This document shows positions 1 to 9,339 of a stretch of 64,000 bases of DNA, piece after piece. The notes under the pieces are model-generated. The model did not search any database and was not told where the DNA came from. It saw only the letters and a list, made by a program, of their open reading frames with translations. The position numbers and the translations under genes were made by a program. Position 1 is the stretch's first letter. Each line of letters starts with the position of its first letter. Origin of the DNA: Sulfopaludibacter sp963835555 (lineage in GTDB: Bacteria; Acidobacteriota; Terriglobia; Bryobacterales; Bryobacteraceae); the NCBI GenBank assembly GCA_963835555.1, contig CAWIGC010000024.1:62001-126000 (forward strand). The letters run 5' to 3'.

Positions 1-1621
1 CCCATCTTCCACGTCAACGGCGACGATCCCGAAGCCGCCATCCGCGTGGTCCAGATCGCTTTCGATTACCGCCAGCAGTTCAAGAAGGACGTGGTGATCG
101 ACATGATCTGCTATCGCCGCCACGGCCACAACGAAGGCGACGATCCCAGCTACACCCAGCCCCTGCTGTACCGCAAGATCAAGGAGCATCCTCCGGTCAG
201 CAGTCCTCTACTCCGAGCGCCTGGTGCGCGAAGGCGCCATCAACGCAGAGGAAGTCCAGGAGATGCGCAAGGGCGTGGCACAGCGCCTCGGCGAAGCCTA
301 CGACGCCGTCAAGCAGCGCTCCGAGCGGTATGAACTGCAGGAACTGAGCGCCGTTACCGATGCGACGATTTCGGCGGCTTCTGCCCGCGCACCGCGGTGA
401 ACCAGCAGGTGCTGGAACGCGTCATCCGCGGCACCACCCAGTTCCCCGAGAATTTCCATCTGCATCCCAAGCTGCGCAGCTTCGTCGAGAAGCGGCGCGA
501 TGCCATCGAAAAGCACGACTCCGCTCGATTGGGCCTTCGGCGAAGCGCTGGCGTTCGGCACGCTGGTGCTGGAGGGCACCCCGGTGCGGCTCAGCGGGCA
601 GGATTCCGGCCGCGGCACCTTCAGCCAGCGCCACCTGGCCTTCTACGATTCCGAAAACGGCCGCCGTCACGTCCCCATGCAGCACATTTCGCCCGACCAG
701 GCGAAATTCGACGTGCTCGACAGTTCGCTCAGCGAGTACGCCGTGCTGGGCTTCGAGTTCGGCTACAGCGTGGCCGATCCGCTCACCCTGGTCATCTGGG
801 AAGCGCAGTTCGGCGATTTCGCCAACGGCGCGCAGATCATGATCGACCAGTTCATCTCCTGCTCCGAACAGAAGTGGGGCCAGCCCAGCGGCCTGGTCAT
901 GCTGCTGCCGCACGGCTACGAAGGGCAGGGGCCGGAGCATTCCAGCGCCCGCATCGAGCGCTTCCTCACCCTGTGCGCGGAAAACAATATGTACGTGGCC
1001 AACTGCACCACGCCGGCGCAGTATTTCCACTTGCTGCGCCGCCAGATGTACGGCGGACCAGACCGCCGCGGCACGCGCAAGCCGCTGGTCATCTTCACGC
1101 CCAAGAGCCTGCTGCGCCATCCGCGCGCCGTTTCCACGCTGCACGATTTCACCGCCGGCGGCTTCACCGAAATTCTGGATGACGCTCTGGTCGCGGATTC
1201 CGCCGCCGTTTCCCGCGTGGTCTTCTGCTCCGGCAAGATCTACTACGATCTGCTGGCCGCTCGCGAAGAACGCAAGGCCGGCCACGTCGCCCTGGTGCGC
1301 GTGGAACAGCTTTATCCGTTCGCCTCCAGCCAGGCGCGCGAAATCCTGCGGCGCTATCCACCCTCCGCCGAGGTGGTGTGGGCGCAGGAAGAGCCGCGCA
1401 ATATGGGCTCGTGGCGTGTGCTTCGCGAACTGATCCAGCCGCTGCTCGACGAAACCCAACGCGAAGTGCGCTACGTCGGCCGCCCCGAAAGCGCCAGCCC
1501 CGCCACCGGCTCCGGCAAGCGCCATCAGCAGGAAGCCGCGGAGATTCTGAACGACGCTCTGACCCCCGGCGCCATCTCGCAAACCAAACGCGTGCGCCTG
1601 GTAGCCCGCAGAAAAAAGTAA
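1..1621 (+). CDS. sucA: 2-oxoglutarate dehydrogenase E1 component, C-terminal part, frameshifted
   Basis: Thiamine-diphosphate E1 subunit of the 2-oxoglutarate dehydrogenase complex (TCA cycle, cytoplasm). The window opens inside the gene, so the N-terminal region is missing. The motif HGHNEGDDPSYTQP (about bases 120-160) is the thiamine-diphosphate/Mg region typical of this family, and the last 370 residues match the E1 transketolase C-terminal domain (for example MYGGPDRRGTRKPLVIFTPK). Three single-base lesions break the frame: an extra C near 205, a missing base near 363 and an extra T near 520. Correcting them gives continuous E1 sequence (HPPVSSLYSERL, then TDADDFGGFCPRTAVNQQ, then EKHDPLDWAFGE). 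Family identity is firm. I infer sequencing errors rather than a pseudogene, because the protein is otherwise undegraded. Confidence 0.9.
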
Positions 1622-1685
1622 AACAGGCCCCGTGGCCTGCCAACCCACCCGCGCGTGGTGTTAATCTATTCGGCAGAGGATTCCC

Positions 1686-2798
1686 ATGGTCATCGGTGTT
1701 CCGAAAGAAGTCAAAGATCACGAGACGCGCGTCGGGCTGGTCCCCGCCGTCGTCACCGCCCTACGCGAGGCGGGCCACGAAGTGTTGGTGGAAACGCTTG
1801 CCGGCGAAGGCAGCTCCCTGACCGACCGCGAGTACATGCAGGCCGGTGCACACATTCTGAACAGCGCCGCCGAAGTCTGGAACAAAGCCGACCTCGTGGT
1901 CAAGGTCAAAGAGCCGCAGCCCTCCGAGTACGCCTTCTTCCGGCCCGGCCTGATCCTATTCACTTACCTTCACCTGGCGCCCCTGCCGGAACTCACCGAT
2001 CGTCTGCTTGACACGCGCGTCAACGGGGTGGCCTACGAAACCATCCGGGAAGCCGATGGTTCCCTGCCCCTGCTTACTCCTATGAGTGAAGTGGCCGGAC
2101 GCATGTCCGTGCAGGTGGGCGCGCAATATCTGGAAAAGCCCAGCGGCGGCCGCGGCATCCTGCTCGGCGGCGTTCCCGGCGTGGCCCCGGCCAACGTGGT
2201 GATCCTGGGCGGCGGCATCGTCGGCACCAACGCCGCCAAGATGGCGCTGGGGCTCGGCGCGCACGTCACTATCATCGATCGCAGCCTGAACCGCCTGCGC
2301 GAACTCGACGACATCTTTAACGGCCAACTGGTCACCCTGGCTTCCAACGCCTGGACCATCGGCGAGAATCTGAAGACGGCGGACCTGGTCGTGGGCGCTG
2401 TCCTGATTCCCGGCGCGTCCGCGCCCAAGCTGGTGCGGCGCGAAATGATCGCCAACATGAAACGCGGAGCGGTAGTGGTGGATGTGGCCATCGACCAGGG
2501 TGGCTGCTTCGAAACCTCGCACGCCACCACCCACACCGAACCGGTCTATTTCGTGGACGGCGTCTTGCACTATTGCGTCTCGAACATGCCGGCGGCCGTG
2601 CCCCATACTTCCACCTTTGCCCTGACCAACGCGACCTTCCCGTATCTGTTGGAACTGGCCAATCACGGCCTGGAGGGCGCCTGCGAGCGGCATCAATCCA
2701 TCCGCGACGGCGTGAATACCTATAACGGCTATGTCACTCACAGCGGAGTGGCCGAATCGCAAGGCCGCCAGTGGCGCGAACTGGCCGAGGTGGGATAG
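1686..2798 (+). CDS. ald: alanine dehydrogenase
   Basis: NAD-dependent oxidative deamination of L-alanine to pyruvate and ammonium, 370 aa, the normal family length. The N-terminal AlaDh/PNT domain has RVGLVPA and the substrate residues Lys75 (KVKEP) and His96 (YLHLAP). The Rossmann motif GGGIVGTNAAKMALGLGA lies around residue 178. The ATG at 1686 follows an AGAGGA ribosome site. The gene starts about 65 bases after sucA on the same strand and could be co-transcribed. It converges with the MFS transporter, and only a short G/C-rich element separates the two stop codons. Confidence 0.95.
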   Translation: MVIGVPKEVKDHETRVGLVPAVVTALREAGHEVLVETLAGEGSSLTDREYMQAGAHILNSAAEVWNKADLVVKVKEPQPSEYAFFRPGLILFTYLHLAPLPELTDRLLDTRVNGVAYETIREADGSLPLLTPMSEVAGRMSVQVGAQYLEKPSGGRGILLGGVPGVAPANVVILGGGIVGTNAAKMALGLGAHVTIIDRSLNRLRELDDIFNGQLVTLASNAWTIGENLKTADLVVGAVLIPGASAPKLVRREMIANMKRGAVVVDVAIDQGGCFETSHATTHTEPVYFVDGVLHYCVSNMPAAVPHTSTFALTNATFPYLLELANHGLEGACERHQSIRDGVNTYNGYVTHSGVAESQGRQWRELAEVG

Positions 2799-2810
2799 GA
2801 CAAACGGGGG

Positions 2811-2834
2811 CCCCAACCCCCACCCCTAAGCCCC
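2811..2834. repeat. C-rich/G-rich intergenic motif
   Basis: The plus strand reads CCCCAACCCCCACCCCTAAG followed by CCCC, between the convergent ald and MFS genes. The MFS stop codon (TAG on the minus strand) lies inside the CCCCTAA part. The same CCCCAACCCCCACCCC core recurs at 39331-39462, where it again carries a stop codon, that of pgm. The minus strand has four runs of four or more G and could form a G-quadruplex. That is a prediction from sequence only. Confidence 0.6.
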
Positions 2835-4038
2835 GCTTTTCAGCCGCACGTAACCGAACAGGCCAATCGTCACCAGCATCGCGGCGCTGCCGAAGTACAG
2901 ATTGCGGATGCCGGCCTGCTCCGCCACCGGACCGGCGACGAACATTGCGAACACCTGTGAGATTGCCATCAGCGACATCAGGCTGCTGCTCACGCGGCCG
3001 AGCATGGGCCCCGGCGTCTCCTGCTGAATCAGCGTCTGCGCGGTGATCATGATAAACGCCGCAAAGAAGCCCAGTCCGAGCATGCCCAGCGGCGGTGGTG
3101 ACAACCGTGCCGAAGAGCGCGGTGAACAGGACCGCCACCCCCATCCCGCCCAGCCCGTAAATCACCAGGTGCTGCCTGGAGATCTTCTGCGCAAACCGGT
3201 GGACGCATTGCGATCCCACAATCATTCCGACGCCGATCAGCGAATTGAGTGTGCCGAACAGCGCCGCGTTCGACCGCAGGATGTCTCGCACGTATACCGA
3301 GAGCAGCGCGCCGAAGCAGCGCACCGCGAACATGCCCGCGGTCATGGAGAGCATCACGAACGAGATGGCCGAATGAGTAAAGATGAAGCGGAACCCCTCG
3401 CTGAGCGAATGCACCACGCTGCGCGCGGCGGTGGATGCCGGAGCGGACTCCCGATGAATGGTCAGAGAAAGCACCATGCCCGCCGAGAAGAAGAAGCTCA
3501 GGCTATCGAAGATGAAGCACGAATTCGCGCCCAAGCCCTGCACCAGCAGACCGGCGATGGCCGGGCTGACGATCTGCGACCCCTGCACGGCCTGCGTCAT
3601 CAGCGCGTTCACCGCCATGAGCCCGTTGGGCGGCGCCAGGGTCCGGACCGCGACGGATTGCGCCGGCATAAAGAACGCGGAAACCGTGCTCAGCAGGAGA
3701 AACGTGCCATAGATCATGTACAGATCGTGTTCGAACAGCAGCGCCAGCACCAGCACGCCGCGAATCGTGTCGCTCGCGATCATGGTCCACTTGACGTTCC
3801 ATTTGTCCACGAAGACGCCGGCCAGAGGGCTGATCACCGCCAGCGGCAGCAGGTACGCCACCAGAATCATGGCGACTTGCGTGGCCGTACCGTGCAGTTG
3901 AAACGTGACGATGGCGAAGACCGCGAAGACCGCCAGGAAGTCGCCGAAAATGCTGACCAGTTGAGCGAACCAGAGGCGGCGCACGGAGCGCTCGCCCAGA
4001 ACCGCTTTGAAAGACAGTTGTGGTGTTGGAGCAGCCAT
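2826..4038 (-). CDS. MFS transporter (frameshifted)
   Basis: Inner-membrane major facilitator, about 400 aa, with a dozen hydrophobic segments. It resembles the MFS_3 / enterobactin-exporter-like group, with an N-terminal FGDFLAVFAVFAI helix and a loop after helix 2 reading AGVFVDKWNVKWTMIASD. Start ATG at 4038. The frame breaks near 3090-3100: the upstream frame ends FGTVVTT and the rest continues as LGMLGLGFFAAFIMITAQT in another frame. A one- or two-base error explains this. Substrate cannot be inferred. The stop lies within the G-rich motif shared with ald. Confidence 0.8.
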
Positions 4039-4084
4039 ACGGTGTGGAATCCCCCGGAGAGATTTGTCTATGATAGCGCGGAGA

Positions 4085-4741
4085 CTACCGCTGGCGGTGG
4101 TGCTCGATTTCGTGCTCGCCGATGAGTTGACGGAGCAGGCCTTCCAGTTCGGCCACGCGCCGGGCGAGGTCGTCGATCGCCTGGCCTTCCGGGTCCGGCA
4201 GGTGGCCGTGATCCAGCGTCGCGACAGACCGGACGCGCACCACGCGCCCGGGCACGCCGACCACGGTGGAATTGTCAGGAACCGGGTGCACCACAACCGA
4301 GCCTGCGCCGATCTTGACGTTGTCGCCGATGCGGATGTTGCCCAGCACTTTTGCCCCGGTCCCCACCACTACGTTATGCCCCAGCGTGGGGTGGCGCTTA
4401 CCGCTCTCGCCGCCGGTGCCCCCCAGCGTGACGCCCTGGTACAACAGCACATCGTCGCCGATTTCGGTGGTCTCGCCGATCACCACGCCGGAGCCGTGAT
4501 CGATGAAGAAGCGGCGGCCGATGGTAGCTCCCGGGTGAATTTCGATGCCCGTGAGAAAGCGGCTGATCTGTGAAATCAGGCGCGGCGCCAGCGGCACGTT
4601 CCAACCGTACAGCCGGTGCGCCAGGCGGTGCATCAGGACGGCATGAAAGCCGGGGTAACAAAGGAAAATTTCGATGACACTCTTCGCCGCCGGATCTTCC
4701 CGAAAGATGGTCTCGACCTGTTCCCTGATTGCCCGAAACAT
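4085..4741 (-). CDS. cysE: serine O-acetyltransferase
   Basis: Acetyl-CoA + L-serine to O-acetylserine, the entry to cysteine synthesis. 218 aa, the short EpsC-type form. After a helical N-terminus (MFRAIREQVETIFREDPAA), residues from about 70 form left-handed beta-helix hexapeptide repeats with the signature FFIDHGSGVVIGETTEIGD and the GGTGGESGKRHPTLG loop. It lies downstream of nuoI on the same strand with a 54-base gap. A Cys/Met-metabolism PLP enzyme is elsewhere in the window (31564-32808), not adjacent. Confidence 0.93.
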   Translation of the reverse strand: MFRAIREQVETIFREDPAAKSVIEIFLCYPGFHAVLMHRLAHRLYGWNVPLAPRLISQISRFLTGIEIHPGATIGRRFFIDHGSGVVIGETTEIGDDVLLYQGVTLGGTGGESGKRHPTLGHNVVVGTGAKVLGNIRIGDNVKIGAGSVVVHPVPDNSTVVGVPGRVVRVRSVATLDHGHLPDPEGQAIDDLARRVAELEGLLRQLIGEHEIEHHRQR

Positions 4742-4795
4742 ACCGCCGTGCCCTTTGGATGAAGAAAGACGGCGCGCGGATTCCGCTTTACTGCT

Positions 4796-5293
4796 TTAAT
4801 GCGCCGCGGGTGAAGCCGGCGTCACCACCGGCGCATGAGCACCGGGAGGAATGGGCGCCAGCATGTCTTCCTTCCTCTTGATTAAAGTGGATGTGTTGTA
4901 GCTGGCCGCTTCAAAGCCATGGCCGTGCGTGATCGCGTCCGTCGGGCAGGCTTCCACGCAATACCCGCAAAAAATGCAGCGGTTGTAATCGATATTGTAA
5001 ACTTTGGCGTATCGCTCTCCGCCGGAAATTCGCACCTGGTCGGTGTTCTCCGCCGCCTCAATGTAGATGCAGTTGGCCGGGCAGGCGGCCGCGCACAGAA
5101 AACAGGCGACGCACTTTTCCATGCCGTTTAAATCGCGCTGCAAAACATGCACGCCCCGGAAGCGCTCTTCGAATTTGGGAGGTTCGTCGGGATAATTTTC
5201 CGTCACGGTAGGAGACATCATTTCCTTGAACGTGACGCCCATTCCCTTGGCGATTGCGGCGGCGGTACCCAGAATATCGATTTTGTTGGCCAT
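4796..5293 (-). CDS. nuoI: NADH-quinone oxidoreductase subunit I-type 2[4Fe-4S] ferredoxin
   Basis: 165 aa with two 4Fe-4S motifs, CVACFLCAAACP and CIFCGYCVEACP, spaced as in the NuoI subunit that passes electrons through the peripheral arm of complex I. The N-terminal helix before the first cluster (IAKGMGVTFKEM) and the phrase YPDEPPKFEERFRG are typical of NuoI. No other nuo gene is adjacent, so this is either a dispersed complex I gene or a paralogue. The Ala/Pro-rich C-terminal tail is family-typical. Confidence 0.88.
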   Translation of the reverse strand: MANKIDILGTAAAIAKGMGVTFKEMMSPTVTENYPDEPPKFEERFRGVHVLQRDLNGMEKCVACFLCAAACPANCIYIEAAENTDQVRISGGERYAKVYNIDYNRCIFCGYCVEACPTDAITHGHGFEAASYNTSTLIKRKEDMLAPIPPGAHAPVVTPASPAAH

Positions 5294-5355
5294 GGACTGT
5301 TTCTATTTTAGCGTGACTGGCACAGGCTCCGCCCGGGAACCTAATTGCGCGAGCC

Positions 5356-5805
5356 TCAACCGGCTTTCCATTCCGGTACGTTCTCGTCCTGCCGGACCAC
5401 CGTGGCGCGGGAGCGCGCGCCCAGCCACTCCATGTCCCTGCGGCTCCAGCCTTCCATCGCGCGCTCGATTCTGCCGTCCTGCCCGATCAGAAACAGGCTG
5501 GGCACGCTCGAGATGCCGTAGGCGTTGCTGGCCGGAAAATCCGCGTCTTCCGGATCCAGCAGCACCGCATATTCAATGCCGAACTCCTGCGTAAACTCGC
5601 GCGTATCCGCGTCGTCGTTTTGCGAAATGCCGTACACCGGCAGCGTGCCGGCCTGGTGAATCCGATTGAGAAACGGCAGCGTAAACTGGCACACCGGGCA
5701 CGTGATTTTGAAGAACACGACCAGCAGCGGACCCTTTGCCGTGAGGCCCCCGATGGCCGGCGCCGGAGATCCGGCCGGAAGAATCTCGATTCGCCGAAAC
5801 GGCAT
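5356..5805 (-). CDS. thioredoxin-like redoxin (AhpC/TlpA type)
   Basis: 149 aa thioredoxin fold with the redox motif CPVC (in FFKITCPVCQFTLPFLNRI) and a cis-Pro loop SSVPSLFLIG. No signal peptide or membrane anchor is visible, so it is probably a cytoplasmic thiol-disulfide protein rather than a TlpA-type periplasmic one. It is followed on the same strand by nuoI and preceded, 12 bases upstream, by the flavoprotein at 5818-7119, which suggests a small redox operon. The partner substrate is unknown. Confidence 0.8.
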   Translation of the reverse strand: MPFRRIEILPAGSPAPAIGGLTAKGPLLVVFFKITCPVCQFTLPFLNRIHQAGTLPVYGISQNDDADTREFTQEFGIEYAVLLDPEDADFPASNAYGISSVPSLFLIGQDGRIERAMEGWSRRDMEWLGARSRATVVRQDENVPEWKAG

Positions 5806-5817
5806 ATACTTTCCAGT

Positions 5818-7119
5818 CTACAGTTCCTTCATTAATTGCTGCGCGGCCACCAGCAGCGGGTCCCAAACGGTGGCGAACGGCGGCGAGTACGCCAGGTCCA
5901 GTTGTTCGAATTCCTCTACGCCCAACCGCGCCTGCACGGCCGTGGCGATCACGTCGATGCGGCCGCCCGCGCCATCCTCACCCACTACCGAGCCGCCCAG
6001 AATGCGGCGCGTCGTACGATCGGCGATCAACTCCACCACAGTCTTGGTTCCCCCGTGGTACCGCGGACGTCCGAAAGCTTCGATGCGCGCCGCTACCGGC
6101 GTGAAGCCTTCCCGGCGCGCCTCCGCGACCGAGAGGCCGGTAGTGGCGAACCCCATTCCGAAGATGCCCACGATGGAAGTGCCGGCCACGCCGGGAAAGC
6201 GCGCGCGGGCTCCCGCGGCATTGGCCCCGGCCACCCGTCCGGTCTTGTTGGCCGTGGTGCCGAGCGGAATCCAGGCCGGCCGGCCCGTCACCACATGCAT
6301 GGTTTCGGCGCAATCTCCCGCTGCGAAAACCCCGCGCAGGTTCGTCTCCATGCGTTCATCGGTGGCGATGGCGCCGGAGCGTCCCAGTTCGATTCCCGCC
6401 TGCGCGGCCAGTTCGGTATTCGGCCGGAAGCCCGCCGCCAGCACCACCATGTCACAGGGAATATCGCCCGCGCGGTCCGCCTCAATCGAATGGATCGTAG
6501 TCCCGAGCCGGACTTCCACGCGGTGCGCTTCCAGTTGGCGGACCACCGCGGCAGTGAACTCGTCATCCTCGCGCAGGAGCGCGTGCTGCGACCGCTCGAC
6601 AACTGTGACCCGCAAGCCATTGCGCCGCAGCGCGTCCGCCGCTTCCACGCCGATGTACCCGGCGCCGATCACCACCGCATGATTCGGCCGCTTCTCTTCG
6701 ATAAAGCGGCGCATGCGCTCGGCGTCGTCGATGGTATGAAGCGTGAATACGTGCGGCTGCGAAGCCCCCGTCATGCCCGCATGATCGCAGCGCGCGCCGG
6801 TGGCGATCACCAGCCGGTCGTAAGGCACGCGCTCACCCGATTCCAGCGACAGTTCCCGCCGCGGGTGCGAAATCGAAACCACCCGCGCGCCCGTGCGCAC
6901 TTCGATGTTCCGCTCCTTCCGAAAATACTCGGGCGTGTAAACGATGAGCTGGCGCGAATCGCGCACCAGCCCTTCCACGTAGTAGGGTAGGCCGCAGGCG
7001 CCGTACGAAATCACCGGGCCTTTTTCCAGCACCAGAATTTCCAGGCGCGGGTCGATCCTCCGCGCGCGAGCCGCCGCGCTCAAGCCCGCGGCCACGCCGC
7101 CAATCACTACCAGAGCCAT
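5818..7119 (-). CDS. CoA-disulfide-reductase-like FAD-dependent oxidoreductase
   Basis: 433 aa pyridine-nucleotide disulfide oxidoreductase. The FAD site starts the protein (VVIGGVAAGLSAAARARR), followed by SYGACGLPYYVEG with a single redox cysteine, Cys42, the hallmark of CoA-disulfide reductase / NADH oxidase (Cdr/Nox/NpsR group). The NAD site VVIGAGYIGVEAADALRR is near residue 150, the second FAD motif VFAAGDCAE near 270, and the C-terminal dimerisation domain follows. Reduction of CoA disulfide, persulfide or polysulfide are all known in the family, and the choice cannot be made here. No C-terminal rhodanese domain is fused. Confidence 0.85.
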   Translation of the reverse strand: MALVVIGGVAAGLSAAARARRIDPRLEILVLEKGPVISYGACGLPYYVEGLVRDSRQLIVYTPEYFRKERNIEVRTGARVVSISHPRRELSLESGERVPYDRLVIATGARCDHAGMTGASQPHVFTLHTIDDAERMRRFIEEKRPNHAVVIGAGYIGVEAADALRRNGLRVTVVERSQHALLREDDEFTAAVVRQLEAHRVEVRLGTTIHSIEADRAGDIPCDMVVLAAGFRPNTELAAQAGIELGRSGAIATDERMETNLRGVFAAGDCAETMHVVTGRPAWIPLGTTANKTGRVAGANAAGARARFPGVAGTSIVGIFGMGFATTGLSVAEARREGFTPVAARIEAFGRPRYHGGTKTVVELIADRTTRRILGGSVVGEDGAGGRIDVIATAVQARLGVEEFEQLDLAYSPPFATVWDPLLVAAQQLMKEL

Positions 7120-7134
7120 GGTTCGAATCGCGAG

Positions 7135-7545
7135 CTACTCGTCATCCTTCTTCATCTGCCGGACGAAGCTCAGAATATCGAAGGTATTGAGTTTGCGGTC
7201 GGGGTAATAGCTGTTCACGGCGTCCTGTTCATCGGTGAAAATCTCGAATACGGTTTCCAGCTTGGTCATGACGATCAGCTCGATGTTCCGTCGATTGAGA
7301 TTGAGCAGCTTCATATTGCCGCCGCTCTTGCGAAGGCCGGTGGCGCACATGACCAGCGCGCCCAGCCCCGTGCTATCGATGTAATCCACGCCGGCCATGT
7401 CGAGCACCAGGTTGACCGTGCCGGCGGCGGTAAGCTGCGCCACCGATTCGCGCAGGGCCGTGGCTTCCGGGCCCACGGTGATGCGTCCTTTCAAATCGAG
7501 GACACAAATCCCTTCGCGTTCCCGTTGATGGATTTCCAGAGCCAT
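7135..7545 (-). CDS. STAS-domain anti-sigma factor antagonist
   Basis: 136 aa. The SpoIIAA-like STAS core contains the phosphorylation-site motif DYIDSTGLGALV, where the serine is normally phosphorylated by a partner anti-sigma kinase and dephosphorylated by a PP2C phosphatase. I chose the ATG at 7545 (MALEIHQRE) because the STAS fold begins there; the upstream extension is not family-like. No RsbW-type kinase or sigma factor is adjacent. It lies between a flavoprotein and a ferredoxin gene on the same strand, which may be only positional. Confidence 0.85.
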   Translation of the reverse strand: MALEIHQREREGICVLDLKGRITVGPEATALRESVAQLTAAGTVNLVLDMAGVDYIDSTGLGALVMCATGLRKSGGNMKLLNLNRRNIELIVMTKLETVFEIFTDEQDAVNSYYPDRKLNTFDILSFVRQMKKDDE

Positions 7546-7559
7546 GTTTTTGCGAAATG

Positions 7560-7907
7560 TCAGACCGGCATTTTCATGCCGATCAGAGCCTCCACCTCTT
7601 CGATCGCCACCATTTCGATGGCGTCCCAGGGACAACCGTCCAGAAATGCGCCGTCCGGCCCCTTACTGGTGCACTTCTTGCAGCCAATGCACAATACCGG
7701 GTCCACTTCGATGTGACCGAACGGCGGATGGTCTTCGTCCGGAACCCAGTACATGCAATCGGCCACCGGACAGTAAGGGACGCACGCCGGAGATCCGGCG
7801 CAGCCGGTGCAGCATTCCGTGATGACAGCCAGTTCCTTGGGCCGTTTCTTTCTCGGCGTCAGGATCCCCTCGGATTTCGGCTCCATCTTCAACACGGCCG
7901 TAGGCAT
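7560..7907 (-). CDS. ferredoxin, 4Fe-4S
   Basis: 115 aa. Cysteine clusters ECCTGCAGSPACVPYCPV and LCIGCKKCTSKGPDGAFLDGC indicate two iron-sulfur clusters. The second cluster has an insertion (about nine residues between the third Cys and the CP), so it is not a textbook 2[4Fe-4S] ferredoxin. The phrase ADCMYWVPDEDHPPFGHIEV between clusters resembles acidobacterial ferredoxins. The start ATG at 7907 is 23 bases downstream of the osmC stop. Confidence 0.82.
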   Translation of the reverse strand: MPTAVLKMEPKSEGILTPRKKRPKELAVITECCTGCAGSPACVPYCPVADCMYWVPDEDHPPFGHIEVDPVLCIGCKKCTSKGPDGAFLDGCPWDAIEMVAIEEVEALIGMKMPV

Positions 7908-7930
7908 GGACGGATTATATCACCGCCGCA

Positions 7931-8356
7931 TTAAGACGTGAGGCTGCTGGTGAGGGTGATGTTCGCCTTAAACAACTTGGAAACGGGGCAGCCGGCCTTG
8001 GCGTTTTGCACGGCCGTATCGAATGCCTGCTGGCTGGCTCCCGGGACCTTGCCCTTGAGGTCCAGATGGCTTTCGGTAATCGCGAAGCCGTCGGGCAGCT
8101 TTTCGAGAGTGATGGTACATGTGGTCTCGAGGCTCTCGGCGGTCAGGCCCGCTCCGGCGAGTTGTGCGGAAACCGCCATGGTGAAGCAGCCGGCATGGGC
8201 CGCGGCGAGCAGTTCCTCGGGATTGGTGCCTTTGCCCTCTTCGAATCTGGTGGAGAACGAGTACGGGGTGCTGGAGAGTACGGTGCTAGCGGTGGAGATG
8301 GCCCCCTTGCCTGACTTCAGGTCGCCATGCCATTCTGCGTTTGCGGTTCTTTTCAT
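7931..8356 (-). CDS. osmC: OsmC-family peroxiredoxin
   Basis: 141 aa organic hydroperoxide reductase of the OsmC/Ohr fold. The two catalytic cysteines are in HAGCFTMAVSAQL and AKAGCPVSKLF. The N-terminus MKRTANAEWHGDLKSGKG and the sequence TNPEELLAAAHAGC match the OsmC subgroup rather than Ohr. It is the first gene of the leftward run osmC, ferredoxin, STAS, flavoprotein and redoxin, and is divergent from the HEAT-repeat gene 41 bases away, so a shared promoter region lies at 8357-8397. Confidence 0.92.
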   Translation of the reverse strand: MKRTANAEWHGDLKSGKGAISTASTVLSSTPYSFSTRFEEGKGTNPEELLAAAHAGCFTMAVSAQLAGAGLTAESLETTCTITLEKLPDGFAITESHLDLKGKVPGASQQAFDTAVQNAKAGCPVSKLFKANITLTSSLTS

Positions 8357-8397
8357 AGGATATAGGATGCCACACGGCGATCCGGGGAGTCATAAAT

Positions 8398-9339
8398 ATG
8401 GCCGTTCGCAAAGTGGAACGGGAACTGGAACAGATGGGCGCCCTGCGCGACGCTCCGGCCGGCGAGGCGCGGGCGGCGCTGCGCAAAGCGCTTAAGGATC
8501 CGGTGAACCTGATGGTCGCAAAGGCAGCGGCGATTGCGGCCGAACGCCAATTCCGCGAGTTGACTCCCGACTTGTTGCGCGCCTTCGACCGCCTGTGCGC
8601 GGACGGCGCACGCCGCGACCCCAAGTGCTGGGGGAAGACCGCCATCGCGCGAGCCCTGGCAGAGATGGAGCATCGCGAATCCCCGGTCTATCTGCGCGGC
8701 ATGACATGTATTCAGATGGAAGCGGTATGGGGCGGGAGTGTGGATACCGCGGACATTCTGCGCGGCGTGTGCGTGCTGAGCCTGGTGGCCTGCACTGACC
8801 TGCGCCGCGAGGAGGTGCTGCGCGCGCTCATCGATGCCGCCGCGGATTCCGCCGGCACTGTGCGCGTGGAGGCGGTGCGCGCAATCGCACAAATGGACGA
8901 GCCCCTGCTGCTTCGCCTGAAGGGGCGGTTGGGCGACCCGGCGCCGGAGGTGATGGGCCAGGTGTTCGATTCGCTACTCGCGATGGAAGGCGAAGAAGCG
9001 GTGAAGTTCGTGGCGGAATTTCTGCGGAACGGGGAGCATCGGGAGGAGGCGGCGATGGCATTGGGAAGTTCGCGGCTGGCCGGCGCGGTGACGGTTTTGC
9101 GCGAAGTGTTAGAAGAATCGGGCGAACTGCGCGAGGTGCTGCTGCGGGCGTTGAGCCTGTCGCGGCAGGAAGAGGCTCTGGCGTTTTTACTGGAGTTGGT
9201 GCGCGACGGGCGGGCGTCGGACGCGATCGCCGCGGTGCAGGCGCTGGCGCTGCATCCGGATTTGCGGGAGCAGGTGGAGGCGGCCGCCGGCGCACGCGAA
9301 GAAGAGGTGCGCGAGGCCTTCAGGCAAGCATGGCGTTGA
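8398..9339 (+). CDS. HEAT-repeat protein
   Basis: 313 aa, almost entirely alpha-helical HEAT/PBS-lyase-like repeats (for example VRVEAVRAIAQMDEPLLL, REEAAMALGSSRLAGAV). No signal peptide or enzyme motif is seen. Such proteins usually act as scaffolds, and no partner can be named. Its 3' end overlaps the 3' end of leuD on the opposite strand by 20 bases. Confidence 0.8.
   Translation: MAVRKVERELEQMGALRDAPAGEARAALRKALKDPVNLMVAKAAAIAAERQFRELTPDLLRAFDRLCADGARRDPKCWGKTAIARALAEMEHRESPVYLRGMTCIQMEAVWGGSVDTADILRGVCVLSLVACTDLRREEVLRALIDAAADSAGTVRVEAVRAIAQMDEPLLLRLKGRLGDPAPEVMGQVFDSLLAMEGEEAVKFVAEFLRNGEHREEAAMALGSSRLAGAVTVLREVLEESGELREVLLRALSLSRQEEALAFLLELVRDGRASDAIAAVQALALHPDLREQVEAAAGAREEEVREAFRQAWR

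Noticed and set aside
422..1648. Long minus-strand open frame (408 codons) across sucA
   Set aside because: GC-rich antisense shadow of the E1 gene; no family similarity, no ribosome site.
3043..4125. Plus-strand frame of 360 codons opposite the MFS gene
   Set aside because: Antisense shadow with His/Arg-rich composition and no start signal.
7117..7135. Sequence GGTTCGAATCGCGAGCTAC resembling a tRNA T-arm
   Set aside because: No acceptor or anticodon stem can be built around it; it spans the start of a flavoprotein gene.
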